NCBI RefSeq assembly: GCF_029873635.1
Contig: NC_080423.1
Coordinates: forward strand, 106,873,988-106,937,987
Direction: 5' to 3'
DNA from: Malania oleifera
Lineage: Eukaryota > Streptophyta > Magnoliopsida > Santalales > Ximeniaceae
Length of the DNA: 64,000 nucleotides
Under the pieces are notes generated by a model. That model was given only the letters and a program-made list of their open reading frames with translations. It did not search any database and was not told where the DNA came from. This document shows, piece after piece, positions 1-11,503 of the stretch. The first letter of the stretch is position 1. Each line of letters opens with the position of its first letter. Made by a program: the position numbers and the translations under genes.

Positions 1-2480
1 TGAACTAGCTTTGCTTATGTTACTCAAATAGAGATGCTCAAGGGAGCATGTACCACTGTACTAGTGTCAATTGGTCCATCCTTTATTGGCATTATGATTT
101 ATGAGATCAATGATTTACCTGGTGAACGATGCCATTGCCTCAATTGGCTTGCTAGGGAACCTCTTTTCGTTTTGTTTTGTTTTTTTTTTTTTTAATGAAC
201 ACTACACATTCAGGCATATCTACCCCCCCCCCCCCCAAAAAAAAAAAAAACCAAAGATAAAAAATAAAAAAACCAAGACGGAGCATATGTAAAGCCTAAT
301 TAACACTAAAGATCAAATCTCAATTATTGCATTTTTTTCCAGCTTTCTTTACTTTTCCAAAATTGTCCGCACCCTTTTGCACGTCCACTGACGCAATGAT
401 GGCTTGATCAAATTTATAGTTTTCTCAGCATCATTTCCACTTTTCTTTCACCTTCATTACTTGTCATATGCACTGGAATTGGGGAGCTATTTGGCACCTA
501 AACATTCTTATGAGACAGATTGTGGTACATATCCTATTTTACTATTGTATTCCCTCAACTTGCAGTTTCTTTTGGCTTCTGTCTGCTGAGAGTACTATAT
601 ACATTACTCTCTCTCCTCCAAAGGGAATTTGTGCATTGCCTAGAGCTGTGACAAGCTGATGCATCCTCAACTCTATGCCTATGCCAGGTAGGAATTGCAT
701 AGTGATTGCTGAAGTACGTCAATAAAGCTAATTTTTTTGGTTGCCATAAGTGGATAAGAGGATAGAGATTTAAATCCTACCTATATTTAAAGTGTCAGTT
801 TTTTGAAAAATAAAAATAGAAGAAATATCATGAGAGAAAGAAGAGTACAATAGTTGAGAACAAGGTATCATTCTACAGAGAACAGAAGAACGAGCAAGCA
901 CTTGCTGCAAAATGATGAACCAAGAACAGATGAAATCTCAAGCTAACAATACCAACTTACCCTGCTGATACAGGGACATGTTGGAATTTCTTTGTAGTAA
1001 AAAAAATGCTTGAGATGCCTTTTAAGGGTTTGAATATCCTGTGTTTCCAAATTTACAATGATATTTACTTTTAGTATGCATTATATGAAACCAAATCACT
1101 CTAGGTTTACTTTGTGGCTGAAAATTGTGGTAGTTAGGGGAGTTTACTGTTTGATGCTCGTGTTAATTAGTTCTTTATTATTTTTAATTAATTGCCTTTC
1201 CTAACAACAACCAAGTCTTTTTTGTTGCTGGGCAGTGTTGACTACAAGAATCCTCTTTTGCTAATGTGAATGATCTAGGAATGGATCCTACATTCTTCTG
1301 TTGTACCCTAAAAAGACATTTTCTATTAAATGTGTTCTTACATATAAAGGATTTTTTTTTTCAAAAAACTATTTTCGTGAATATTTTGTTGATATTACCA
1401 TACTAATGTTAGATGTTTCAAATTTTTTTTTTTTAAAATCTGTTTAATAAATGTTATATAATAGTTGTCAATTTTATTTTAATTACGTATATGTTAAATT
1501 TAATATGTTAATTTGAATGTTTTTAAAATATTAATTGCTACTTTGACGGTTTGTATTTATGATGCTGAAAGTTATACTTAATTTTACTTATATAAATTGT
1601 TATCCAACTTCATTTCAAGATATGGGTTTTCTTCTTTGAAATAACTCTTATCTTCTACTCTTTCTTGAGATTTTTTTTTTTTTTTGGGGTAACTAAATGA
1701 CACTACATCTCTTATAACTCCGTCTTTGTGAGTGCACACAAAACTGAGCCAATTGAGTAATCTTAGAGGTCGTGTGCACAATGACTATATGCATCGAGAA
1801 ATGTTCACTGTAGGTGCGAAATTGGCTTTAAGGACAGTGGTCCTTCAAGACTACTACGTCTTAGCTTTTGATAAGTAATTATATTTTTTATTTAATATTA
1901 ATTTTATTAGTAAATATGTTTCCTTTTATTATATTTCCAACATATTTTCCCCTCAATCAGAGAAGGCCTTAAAAAAAACTCTTTTCCCTATAGATAGGCT
2001 AATACATATTCATAAAAACATTTGATAGCTAGAGCGTAGACGTATGCTATTGATTGAATGTCAGAGTTTGTGTTATAATACGAATGAAGAGTGGAATGTG
2101 ATTAACCTTAGATCTTGCTAGCAATCAAAAATTGTTAGTGCTATTAAGTCTGTTCCCATTCCTAACCTATGATTGTGCTTGTTGGGCTTCAGCTACTGGG
2201 TTGTTCCTTGTTCAGTCTGCTGCTTTGTTTGGATACAGAATAATTTGGACCCTTGTTTACCTTATAAATTGCCTTTTTTTTTTTTACTAGTATCTAGTCC
2301 TTTTCTGTAGTCCCGAAAATTAAATTCCTTTTTTCTTCTAGAAATTAGTGAATAGAAAGTTGCCTACTAGGATAAGATCAATTGAGTATTTCTGGAGGAA
2401 AGATTGATTATGTTTTCTGTGATGGTTATCTTTTAGCATGAATAATCTGTTGTTGCATTTTTTGTTAGTTAAATAGCATA
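1..2480. other. AT-rich intergenic DNA, no gene recognised
   Basis: No coding exon with family similarity was found on either strand. The segment holds homopolymer runs (a C-run followed directly by an A-run near 224-250) and short AT-rich stretches. Open frames here are short and low in complexity. Confidence 0.6.
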
Positions 2481-2599
2481 TGGATGCTGCTATGTGATGT
2501 TTGTCCTATGTTTGATGGTACTGGGTTTGATATTTTATCAATTGGCTTTATATTATGTGATGTCCTTGGAAGATGTATAATGTACTGTTTGCATTCATG

Positions 2600-4605
2600 T
2601 CGAGAAGATTGTGGTTACTATCAGGTAAGGATTGCTGATGGGGATGAGCCGAAGATTACTTGTGTGACGCGGTATGTGGCATATGAATTTTTGGTGATGT
2701 CATTTGAGTTAACGAATGTGCCTGCAACATTCTATACCTTGATGAACCAGGTATTTCGTGAGTACCTCGACAAGTTTGTCGTGATGTATTTGGATGATAT
2801 TGTTGTCTACAATTCCACTCTGGAGGAACATGAAGAGCATCTACAGAAGGTGTTCGATAGGATGAGAGGGAACAATCTATATGTAAAGAAAGAGAAGTGC
2901 TCTTTCACTCAACGGAACATCAAATTCCTTGGTCATGTGATTGAGCAAAGTCATATCCGGATGGATATGGAGAAGGTAAGGGCGATTCAACCATGGAAGA
3001 TCCCCACGACAGTGAAGGTGTTGCGTTCCTTTCTTGGCCTTGCCAACTATTATAGGAAGTTTGTAGAGGGGTATTCGCGGAGAACGACTCCTATGATAGA
3101 ACTACTAAAGAAGGGTAAGGGGTGGAACTGGACTAAGAAGTGCCAAGGAGTCTTTGATGACTTGAAGGATGCCATGATGAGAGAGTACTTGCTCTTCCGG
3201 AAAAAAATATGAAATCCTTCGAGGTACAAACAGATTGATCAAACTTCGCCCTTGGAGGAGTCTTGTTATAGGAGGGATATCCTGTTGCGTACGAGAGCTG
3301 TAATCTTAGTGACGCAGAGAGTAAGTACATAACTTAAGAGAAGGAGATGCTAGCAGTGATACATTGTCTCTTCGTGTGGAGGCATTACTTACTTGGGTTA
3401 AGGTTTGTGACGAAAACAGATAACTCTGTAGTTAGCCATTTCTTCACACAGCCAAAGTTGACACCCAAGCAGAGCTGATGGCAGGAATTCTTGGCAGAAT
3501 TTGATTTCTCCTTTGAGCACAAGGCGGGGCACTTGAACCAAGTCGCATAGGAAGGCCAAGTTGGCAGCCTTGCAGATGGTAACACACATGACTGTGAGAA
3601 TTGTTACCACGACAATGCGGGAGCGCATAAAAGAGAACTTAGCCAAAGATCCAGTTGTGCATAACCTAATAAAGCTTACCGAAGAGGGGAAAATATGTTA
3701 GTTCTAGATGGAAAATGGATTGTTGGGGACCCATGGTAGCCAGCTATTTGTGCCATGAGCTGGTGATCTGAGGAAGACACTGTTGAGAGAGTGTCATGAT
3801 ACCATATGGACTGGACATCCAGGATGGCAGCACACTTCACCTTTACTGAAGCAAAGGTATTGTTGGCCGCACATGTGTGATGATGTGGTTAATTATACCC
3901 GAACTTGTATCAATGCCCAAAGGAGCCCAACAACGGACAAGAGCCCTTTTGAGCTTGTTACAGGCCAACAGCTGCTGTTACCTCACACAGTGGACAAGCT
4001 GTACAGAGGAAAGAGTCACAGGGCGTACATCTTCACCGAATAATGGAAACAAAATGCAAAGATTGCCTGAGCCTATTTGGAAAAAGCTTCTAAGCGGATG
4101 AAGAAGTGGGCAAATTAGGGGAGAAGACCACAACGCTTCAATGTAGGTGACTTGGTGCTTGTTAAGCTCAATCCTAAGCAGATCGGGTCACTATGAGGAT
4201 GAGATAGGAGACTACTTCGCAAATATGAAGGACCAGTCCCCATTTGGGCCAAAGTCGGGAAGGCCTCTTACAGAATCGACCCTCTAACTTGGATGAAAGT
4301 GTATCTTGTGTTTCACGTTAGCCACCTCAAGCTGTTCAACGCTGACACCGACGATCCGAACAGAATCAGTCAAACAAAGCAGAGTTCAAGACAGTGCAAC
4401 CTGACAGACGTGAAGTTGAAGATATCCTTGGAGACAGAGAGTTCATATCCTTAAGGAAGAAGCGGCGGGAGTTTTTAGTGAAGTGGAAAGGCCTTGGTGA
4501 TAAAGAAATCAGCTGGATTTCTACGGAAGATATGCAATTGTTCGTGGACAAAGTTGAAGTGTATCTAACGTCAAAGTCTACGAGGACGTCGATCGCATAA
4601 ATGAA
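2600..4605 (+). mobile_element. Ty3/gypsy chromovirus fossil, pol internal fragment
   Basis: A broken Ty3/gypsy LTR retrotransposon remnant. Translated similarity shows, in order, reverse transcriptase (about 2605-3200), RNase H (about 3215-3550), integrase zinc-binding and core-like sequence (about 3780-4330), and a C-terminal chromodomain (about 4394-4600, with 'REFLVKWKG' and an aromatic pocket). The RT-RNaseH-INT order is that of Ty3/gypsy, and the chromodomain places it among chromoviruses. I see no gag, and no LTR pair flanks it, so it is an internal fragment. It is interrupted several times and clearly old. Subfamily (Tekay, Reina or other) cannot be set by eye. Confidence 0.9.
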
Positions 4606-5084
4606 GGAGTGCCACGAGCGAAACTTGTTCAGGGCATTATGCTTGCCTATGACCTCTTGTCTCATGCGTTTGGGATGATTTTTCATCATGTAAATACTAG
4701 TGTACCTTAACTTTCTAGTAGTTTCTCCCTATGTCAAATAAGGCAGTATGACTCTTAGGTCACTTTGATGTTTCCTAGTGTTAGGGTGAGAAGTGCATAT
4801 AAAGCTCTTTACTGGAGGGTGAGTGTTCATCAATATTGTAAAACTCATTAGTTATTGTCAACATGTTTAGCCTACTTGCCTTCCTCACTAATTACAAAGG
4901 AATAATGTATTATTTATGGTGCTGATTGAGATCCTTATTTTGTTTTTACTTACTCTTCTAAGACGCTTTCAAAGTTTATTAATCATTTTATTTCATATGG
5001 TGAAATGGATGGGCTTACCTTGATGCCAAGGTGTGGCTAATGTAAGTTTGAAATTTAGAAATGTTCATCGTATTACTGGGATTC

Positions 5085-5277
5085 TTCTTAGATGTTTTAT
5101 GGCTAAAATAAACCTTGACGGTTCTATTCATGCACTGCCAAATTATGCCCCTGCGGGTTTTGTAATTCGTGAGCAGGTAAAGTTGTTACTGCTAATGGGG
5201 TCAAGGAGGGGTTTTTCTTTTGTTCCAATTGCATTGTGTGAGGTTCTTCGGGTGGCTCTGCTTGCAGTGTTGGATTA
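5085..5277 (+). pseudogene. RNase H-like (RVT_3 type) fragment
   Basis: The translation around 5100-5160 reads 'KINLDGSIHALPNYAPAGFVIR', and after a frame change the 5215-5275 stretch reads 'VPIALCEVLRVALLAVLD'. Both parts resemble the plant RNase H-like domain found at the ends of LINE ORFs and in stand-alone 'putative ribonuclease H' genes: a K-x-N-x-DGS first strand, an AGFVIR strand, then the acidic 'E-x-x-x-x-x-x-GL' helix. About 60 residues are covered, with no intact frame, and the acidic residues of the active site are only partly kept. I infer a decayed non-LTR retrotransposon tail or RNase H-like pseudogene. Confidence 0.5.
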
Positions 5278-5467
5278 AGGCCTTTGCTGCTGCCGCTGCT
5301 GTTGTTTTTTGTTTTTATATTTTGCTTGAAGGATTGACTACCTTAGATGGACTCCCAAGAAGCAGTCAAAATACAAGCCCTTTTCGCCCAGCGTCCCTTC
5401 TTAAAATCACTCGGAATGCTCGAACCTGGAGATGGGAGGTTCGGAATTTTACTAATACTACCTTTGG

Positions 5468-5585
5468 GAGCATGAATTTCAGATTTTAGATTTGGATTCG
5501 AATAGGTTTGAACATATTTCAATACAAATTTATATTATATTTTATTCAAAATCAATACAAATTCAAATTCAAAACCTCTCATACA
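5468..5585. repeat. AT-rich foldback element, copy a
   Basis: An imperfect hairpin in which TTGAATTTGAAT-type sequence on one side is mirrored by ATTCAAATTCAA on the other around a TATAATATATTT-like centre. It belongs to a family seen at ten or more places in this window. Confidence 0.5.
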
Positions 5586-5912
5586 TTTAGAGATATTTGA
5601 TCATGACTTTAATTTTTAATTTGTTTCAAGGTTTTCGTGTTCTTACTGAAGCAAATTGTTGACTGTTAGTTTGCAAGGTCAGGAGCATGGCTGACATTTG
5701 GCACCTTCTTTCTGTATGAATTTGAGTTTTTCAATTAATAAGATTTAACTTTCACTTATTCTATTTTTAAAAAAGGATTGTCAATTTGCCTCTAAGAGGA
5801 TTTGATGCTCAAAACTTCAGTTTGGAGTTTCATGTATTACTTCATATACTATTGGCCCTACAATCTAAGATGCTCAACATAAGTTCACTTTTCAATTCTT
5901 TATAGCTAAGTG

Positions 5913-6044
5913 TTTGGGAGTTTGAAATTTACATGATGACTTTGATTTTGTGTGAATTTAAATAAAATGTACTATAAAATTATGATGAATTTATTCTAAA
6001 TTTATATAAATTCAAATTTAAGTTTCAAAGTTTATACTCTCAAA
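5913..6044. repeat. AT-rich foldback element, copy b
   Basis: Starts TTTGGGAGTTTGAAATTT and ends in a mirrored ACTCTCAAAA. Between them AAATAAAATGTACTATAAAA is mirrored by TATATAAATTCAAATT. This is the cleanest copy, with both TTTGGGAG-like ends. Non-coding and MITE-like. Confidence 0.6.
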
Positions 6045-6049
6045 AGTCA

Positions 6050-8835
6050 CCTACAAGTATTTGCTCTCACTGGTATAATATTTTGTATTAGTTTGACGTA
6101 TATTCGAGTTGAGCAGATTCAACAATGAATAGTTGGAATTGAGTCAAATTTAAAAATTTTAAGCTTGAAATTTGACTTGATTTCTTTTAAAGTTGTTGAA
6201 GTTGAACTTGATTCAATTGTAACTCTTAAGATTCAAGTTCAATTTGATTAAACTTGATTAGGTTTACAAGTAATATTATGAATCTCATTATGTTCCTTAA
6301 ATAGTTCGGATCTAATTGCTTAGGGTTGCCATCACAAAGTTGCTTGTAAGAAAGATTAATTTATATGTAGTGATTTTTAATGTTTTAAATTGGGTGGTCA
6401 TTGATAATTTAATATCAAATGTTCGAAAATATCGAGATACATATTTTTGTAATATTTTACAATATTTAAAGTGCACAAAGAATATAATATTCGTTCATTA
6501 AAATTTTAAAATTTAAAATTTTACAAGTTCTCAACTTTTAAAAACTTTTCAAAAAGAAAAAAAAAAGTCAACTTTAAGAAGATGAAAACTTTTTTAAGAA
6601 TTCAAAAAGCATCTTACACAATAGTCCAACTTGACTTTAAAAAAGAAAAAGCTTCCCCAAAGAGGAGAAGAAATGTTTCCCATCATGATTTATTTACCTT
6701 TTTTTATTTTATCAAAAACAAATTAAAAAAATAATTCAATCTAAAATCTAACAGGAATTTGGTTTATGTTAAACATAGCATTTATTTTTTAAAAATAATT
6801 CATGTTGCTCTTTAATTTTATTAATAAACATTTTTCATATTTTTTCATTCCATTCTTTTAACAAGAGCACACCCCCGAATGCAATGAAATAATGAGATTT
6901 TCATAAATTATCTATTCAAAAACCAAAAAAATAAAAATGAATAAAAAAAAATAAGTAAAAATCTTACCTGAAATAAATTAAATATATATATATTTTAATT
7001 TAGACAATATTAAATTCAATTTGATATCCTTAAATTTATTTCTTGATAAAAAATATTTAAACTCTCATAATTGCCTATAGGGCATACATTATGTGATAGG
7101 GGCAGGAGAAAATTGTATTGGACAACTCGTCACAATAAGTGGGACCTTCTTTCCCAATCTTTTTGCAAGGCCAAGTCCTTATCCTTTGAAAATTATATAT
7201 GGGCATGATTCCCTAATTGAATGAAATGGCCCCATCTCCACCTGCACCCCAAAAGAGATAGTACTTGAATGAAATGATTCAATTTTTGTTTTGAAATGAG
7301 TTGTTTTTTTTTTTTTTTGGAAGTCAAATTTGCATTTCTAATAAAATTTTAGATATTTTTTGAGTATTATGTTTGGAATATATTATTATTGTTCATTTGA
7401 TTTGTCTTATATAGTTTTATAGTTTTAGTAGTGAGACAAAACAACTAGTGTTTATATATGTATATTTATTTTTTGAACACCCAAGTTATAAAACGGAAGA
7501 TAATTATATTTACCATCTCGTATTTTTTTTCTTCTAACTTGAATCCTCCTATCCCATTTATAACTTAAACAAAAAATAGATAAAGGAAAGAAAAAAAATA
7601 AAGAAATTCAATTTTTTACATTTGATTATCAAGGAAAGTGAAGAAAAAAAAAAAAAAAATTAATGAGCAAAATTTTATTTTACGCATTACTAATATTTAA
7701 TTTTTCTGTCTTTTATTTATCAAATATAATTCTAAATTTTATATTTTAATCAACGTCAAGGGTACTAAGAGTTTGTTTGAATATTTCAGTACTCTCAAAT
7801 TTGTCATTTATGACATCTTAAATGCTCATTCCCCTTCTAACCTAAATGCAGGTGTGGAGGGCAGGGTGTCCTAAAATTAGGGACTTTGGGTTAGACAGAT
7901 GAATGGAAGTGGGGCCTTCGGCAATAAAAATGTGCATGGTTGATAGGTGATAGGTCTCTAGTCCACTCATTATTTTTACGCCATATGTAGCTTTCAATCA
8001 TTCACCTCTCCATCTATTCAAAGCTGGAGGCACAATTAAACCCTAATTATTTTATATCATTAGTTTCTTACTAAGGTACCAAATATAGGAGAGAGAGAGA
8101 AAGAGAGAGAGAGGGTACTGCATTCCCCTGCAAGGGGTGGAATGTCTTGCAATAGGGGTAGTCCAATGTCCTTAAAAGAGACAAAGTTCTACTTCAACAA
8201 AAGAAAAAATTCAGAATCTCCCACCTAATTTTAGGGCATGGAGCCATGTGCAGCTGCCTTTTTTTTTTTTTTGTCTTTGTAGGTCAGAGGTCACAACTAA
8301 GAAGTTGAAAGTACATTGTATGACAAAGTAAAGAGATAAATTTATAATTTCATCTAAAATTTTTGTTTCAAATAAAAAGTTTTAAAAGTAGTAATTGGTT
8401 CTCTAGGGTGATACATACTATGAAATAGTTTGTTTGCCCTTAATGACCTCTAAATAGAGGTTGAGCTCTTAACGGTCCAAGATTCAGCGAATCGATTTTG
8501 TTTGGTCAACCTCTAAAATAATTCTAAATTATCTCTAGGAGAATCGGTAATCTCCCTAGTGCTGATTTGATAAGAACATAAATTTGAAGTTTTTTAAAAA
8601 ATTTTATCTCTAAAAATAATACAAATTACACAACTTCTCTCCATACTCTCACCTTTCTCGTCTCTGCATTACTGATCGAGCACCTTTAGTATTATCTCTC
8701 TTCTTTCAGCATTCTCCTTAGTCCTCCAACACCACTATGTTCTTTCCCCTCTTCTCCTTTTCTGTCTACCTTTTCATTTATGTTTTGGTTTTTTTTAATA
8801 AAAAAATAATTTTCTAGTAATGCTTTGACTTATAA
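6050..8835. other. AT-rich intergenic DNA with microsatellites
   Basis: No gene recognised. Contains a (GA)n run near 8088-8114, several poly-A/T tracts and degraded repeat-like sequence. Only short frames of simple composition are present. Confidence 0.5.
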
Positions 8836-8840
8836 TGTCG

Positions 8841-9163
8841 CACAAGATCTCAAAATATGATTTGGGAAGAACCATCTTACTTTAATTATCTTCGATTTAT
8901 ATGATTATCAATTTTGAAAAAAAAAAATTAAAATATTTTTTCGCATATTAAAATGAACTCCATTGAATCCAAGCTCACAATAGAAAAAGGTCATAAATGC
9001 ACAAGATCTCAAAAAATGATTTGAAAAGAACCATCTTACTTGAATTATTTTCAATTAATATGATTATCAGTTTTGGAAAAACTCAAAATATTTTTTTTGC
9101 ATATTAAAATGAACTCTACTCTCCGCTGAATCTAAGCTCATAATAGAAAAAGGTCATAAATGC
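8841..9163. repeat. Tandem duplication, period about 159 bp
   Basis: The block beginning CACAAGATCTCAAAA and ending AAAAAGGTCATAAATGC occurs at 8841-8999 and again at 9000-9163. The second copy has a short insertion (TACTCTCCG) and scattered substitutions. No coding content. Confidence 0.85.
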
Positions 9164-9169
9164 AATAGA

Positions 9170-11290
9170 TTTTTAACTCTCCCACTTCCTTTGTGAGGAT
9201 TTACGAAAATTTTTATCAAGATGTTTGATCCATGGATGGAAATTGTTAATTGATCTAAAAAGAAGAAGAAGAAGAAGAAAGCCCAATTGCAAGGTGCTGG
9301 TCAGCCAAATCCTTGTCCCTTTGCCACAAGAGTGTGGACATGCCCAACCCATAAATGATAATTCCCAAATAGCTAAATTGCCCAACACACTTGTATGGGC
9401 AAAGGGTCCTCTGCACTTGCAGATTTTTTCTCCTTAAGGACACCCTGTCCAATAATATATCAACCCTTCTTGGAAACATCAGATGACACTTGCTCAACAT
9501 GCACACAAACTTGGAGTGCGTGTGCATTGCACATGATGGGTAAATACTATCATGCTAAAAAAATTAATTAGGGTTTTGGATTTAGAACCCTAGCTAGGAA
9601 ATTTAACCTAGGATCCAAGAATCCATGAAAACTTTGGGAATAAAGAACAAAAAAGCATGAATGAAGGAGAGATTGTGGGAGGTTGGGGGAGAGAGAGCAT
9701 GCCTTTATGGACATACTAGTTCATTGCGCATGCATGCCTTTGATTTCTTTTTTATTTTTGTTAATTTTTATTTTTGATGATGTACAAGAATATGTGAAGA
9801 ATATGGGTAAAGAAGGTGTAAAAGCAAGAAACAGCAAAAAGAGAGAGGGGACAGTGGCAGAGTGGGTGCGAAAGTGGGTAGTTAAATCTTACATGTATTT
9901 TTTTAAGACTACAATATTATTTATATGTTCATTTGCCATTTAACCTTTTATTTAGTTGTGTAATTCAATTAAAGTTTGCAATTAATATATTATGTCTAAA
10001 TATATATAATTTTTTTTAAATATATTCTCTTTATTTAGTTGAAATTATACATGATTATATAAGCAGTGTCACGATTCTATATCGGGAGTGTATTGAGCAG
10101 GTCTTAAGTTTATAAGGATAGTTTGATGCCAACTATGTAAGATGTCTCTTATAAGACAAAATAATTAGGTCAATGGACCAAAACAGGAAATACCTTATTG
10201 AAATTGCACTTAACACAATTACATTTGGTATCAGATGAATCTTACATTAGATGTGCACTAAGGAGATTATATGCATGATTTGAACGTCAACAATGTGAGA
10301 GCCTTTTATAAAATAAAATTATAAAATCAGTGGCTCAAAACAGACAATATCTCACTAAAGTTTACAAGATGAAAAGTGTTTGAACTGACTCTCAAACTTG
10401 TTTGAGAAACTTGCTTGAGGTTTTATGACCAATATAATCGTAAGATGTGATCAGTGATGTGATGATTGAGTAATATTACGAGCCTCAACCCATCAATAGT
10501 ATTTTATAGAGACCGTTCAAAAGCAAAAATGAAAAATAAAAGCACAAAAAAGCACCAGCACAAAGCATTTTCAGTTGACCAAAAAAAAAAAAAAAGAAAA
10601 AAGAAAAAATTAGAGTACTAGCATATTGAATTATGACCAGACCATAAATAATCAATATTATTTATGTTGTCTTGCACTTTCAAGACCTATGATTTAAATG
10701 CTGTTGGTGCACATGAAGAACTTGTCAGTGCAGCTTATGATTATCATATAACGGTTGAGTAAAAGGAAAAAGCATGAGCAGAAATGCATAATGGTAATTA
10801 TAGCGCTAAAGAAATAAAAAAAACCAATAAGGCCAAACCAAAACAGAGGTTAGTTAATTCCAGACATCTTAAAAGTTAAAAGCAAGCAAAATGACAGATG
10901 GATTTTCAGATTTCTCGTTCGCCCCATCACTGTTTCTCACTGCTCACTCTGCGAGCGAGACCCACTCCATTAATGGCGGAGACTGCTCGCAATCTGGAAA
11001 GAAGAACACCATGCGCATGTGCCAGCACTTAATGCTTTCATTTCAGGGACACCCACCTCCCAAATGCTTCATTCTCTCAGCAAAAATGGAGTTTTAGGTC
11101 TCGTTTCATCATTCATGGTCGGCTCTTTGGTCTCAAAAGGAGATGTTACTTAACTAGGAACAATTCTCCTTGAAGGGTTTTGCAGAACAACACACGTGGG
11201 TCAGTCCTAGAGTTAAATCTGTAGTTTCCAGTTTTTGCTTTGTGTAATTTGTCAAGAGCAACAGCTTTGGAACTTTTTTACACCTTTGAG
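9170..11290. other. Intergenic DNA upstream of the LRR gene
   Basis: No gene recognised. Holds an (AAG)n tract near 9258-9279 and AT-rich sequence. The 10.9-11.3 kb part is less AT-rich and should contain the promoter and transcript start of the following gene. I could not pick a convincing TATA box. Confidence 0.4.
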
Positions 11291-11298
11291 CTTTCAAG

Positions 11299-11456
11299 GT
11301 AGGATTCTATTTTTCCTCCCCCCCCCCCCCCCTCCCTGTTCTTGTCATATTGCGTTGTTAGATTCTGCACAGAATCAAATTAATCTGAATTTCCACTCTA
11401 AATTTGCCCCCAACTCTGTTTCATCTTTGTGGTTCATCCTCTCCATTTTAATTTAG
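11299..11456 (+). other. Probable 5'-UTR intron of the LRR receptor-like gene
   Basis: A donor AAG|GTAGGAT at 11299 and an acceptor TTTAATTTAG|AACT ending at 11456 bracket a T- and C-rich segment that includes a C-run. Splicing it out would remove an in-frame upstream ATG at 11429, leaving the ATG at 11504, which opens a proper signal peptide. Confidence 0.55.
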
Positions 11457-11503
11457 AACTGGTTTCTGATGAAGTACTTGTAAGGAAAAGTGTCTCAAAC
11501 CTC

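Noticed and set aside
11429-11503. Upstream ATG for the LRR receptor-like protein
   Set aside because: It lies in a probable 5'-UTR intron, and the extra 25 residues precede a good signal peptide that starts at 11504.
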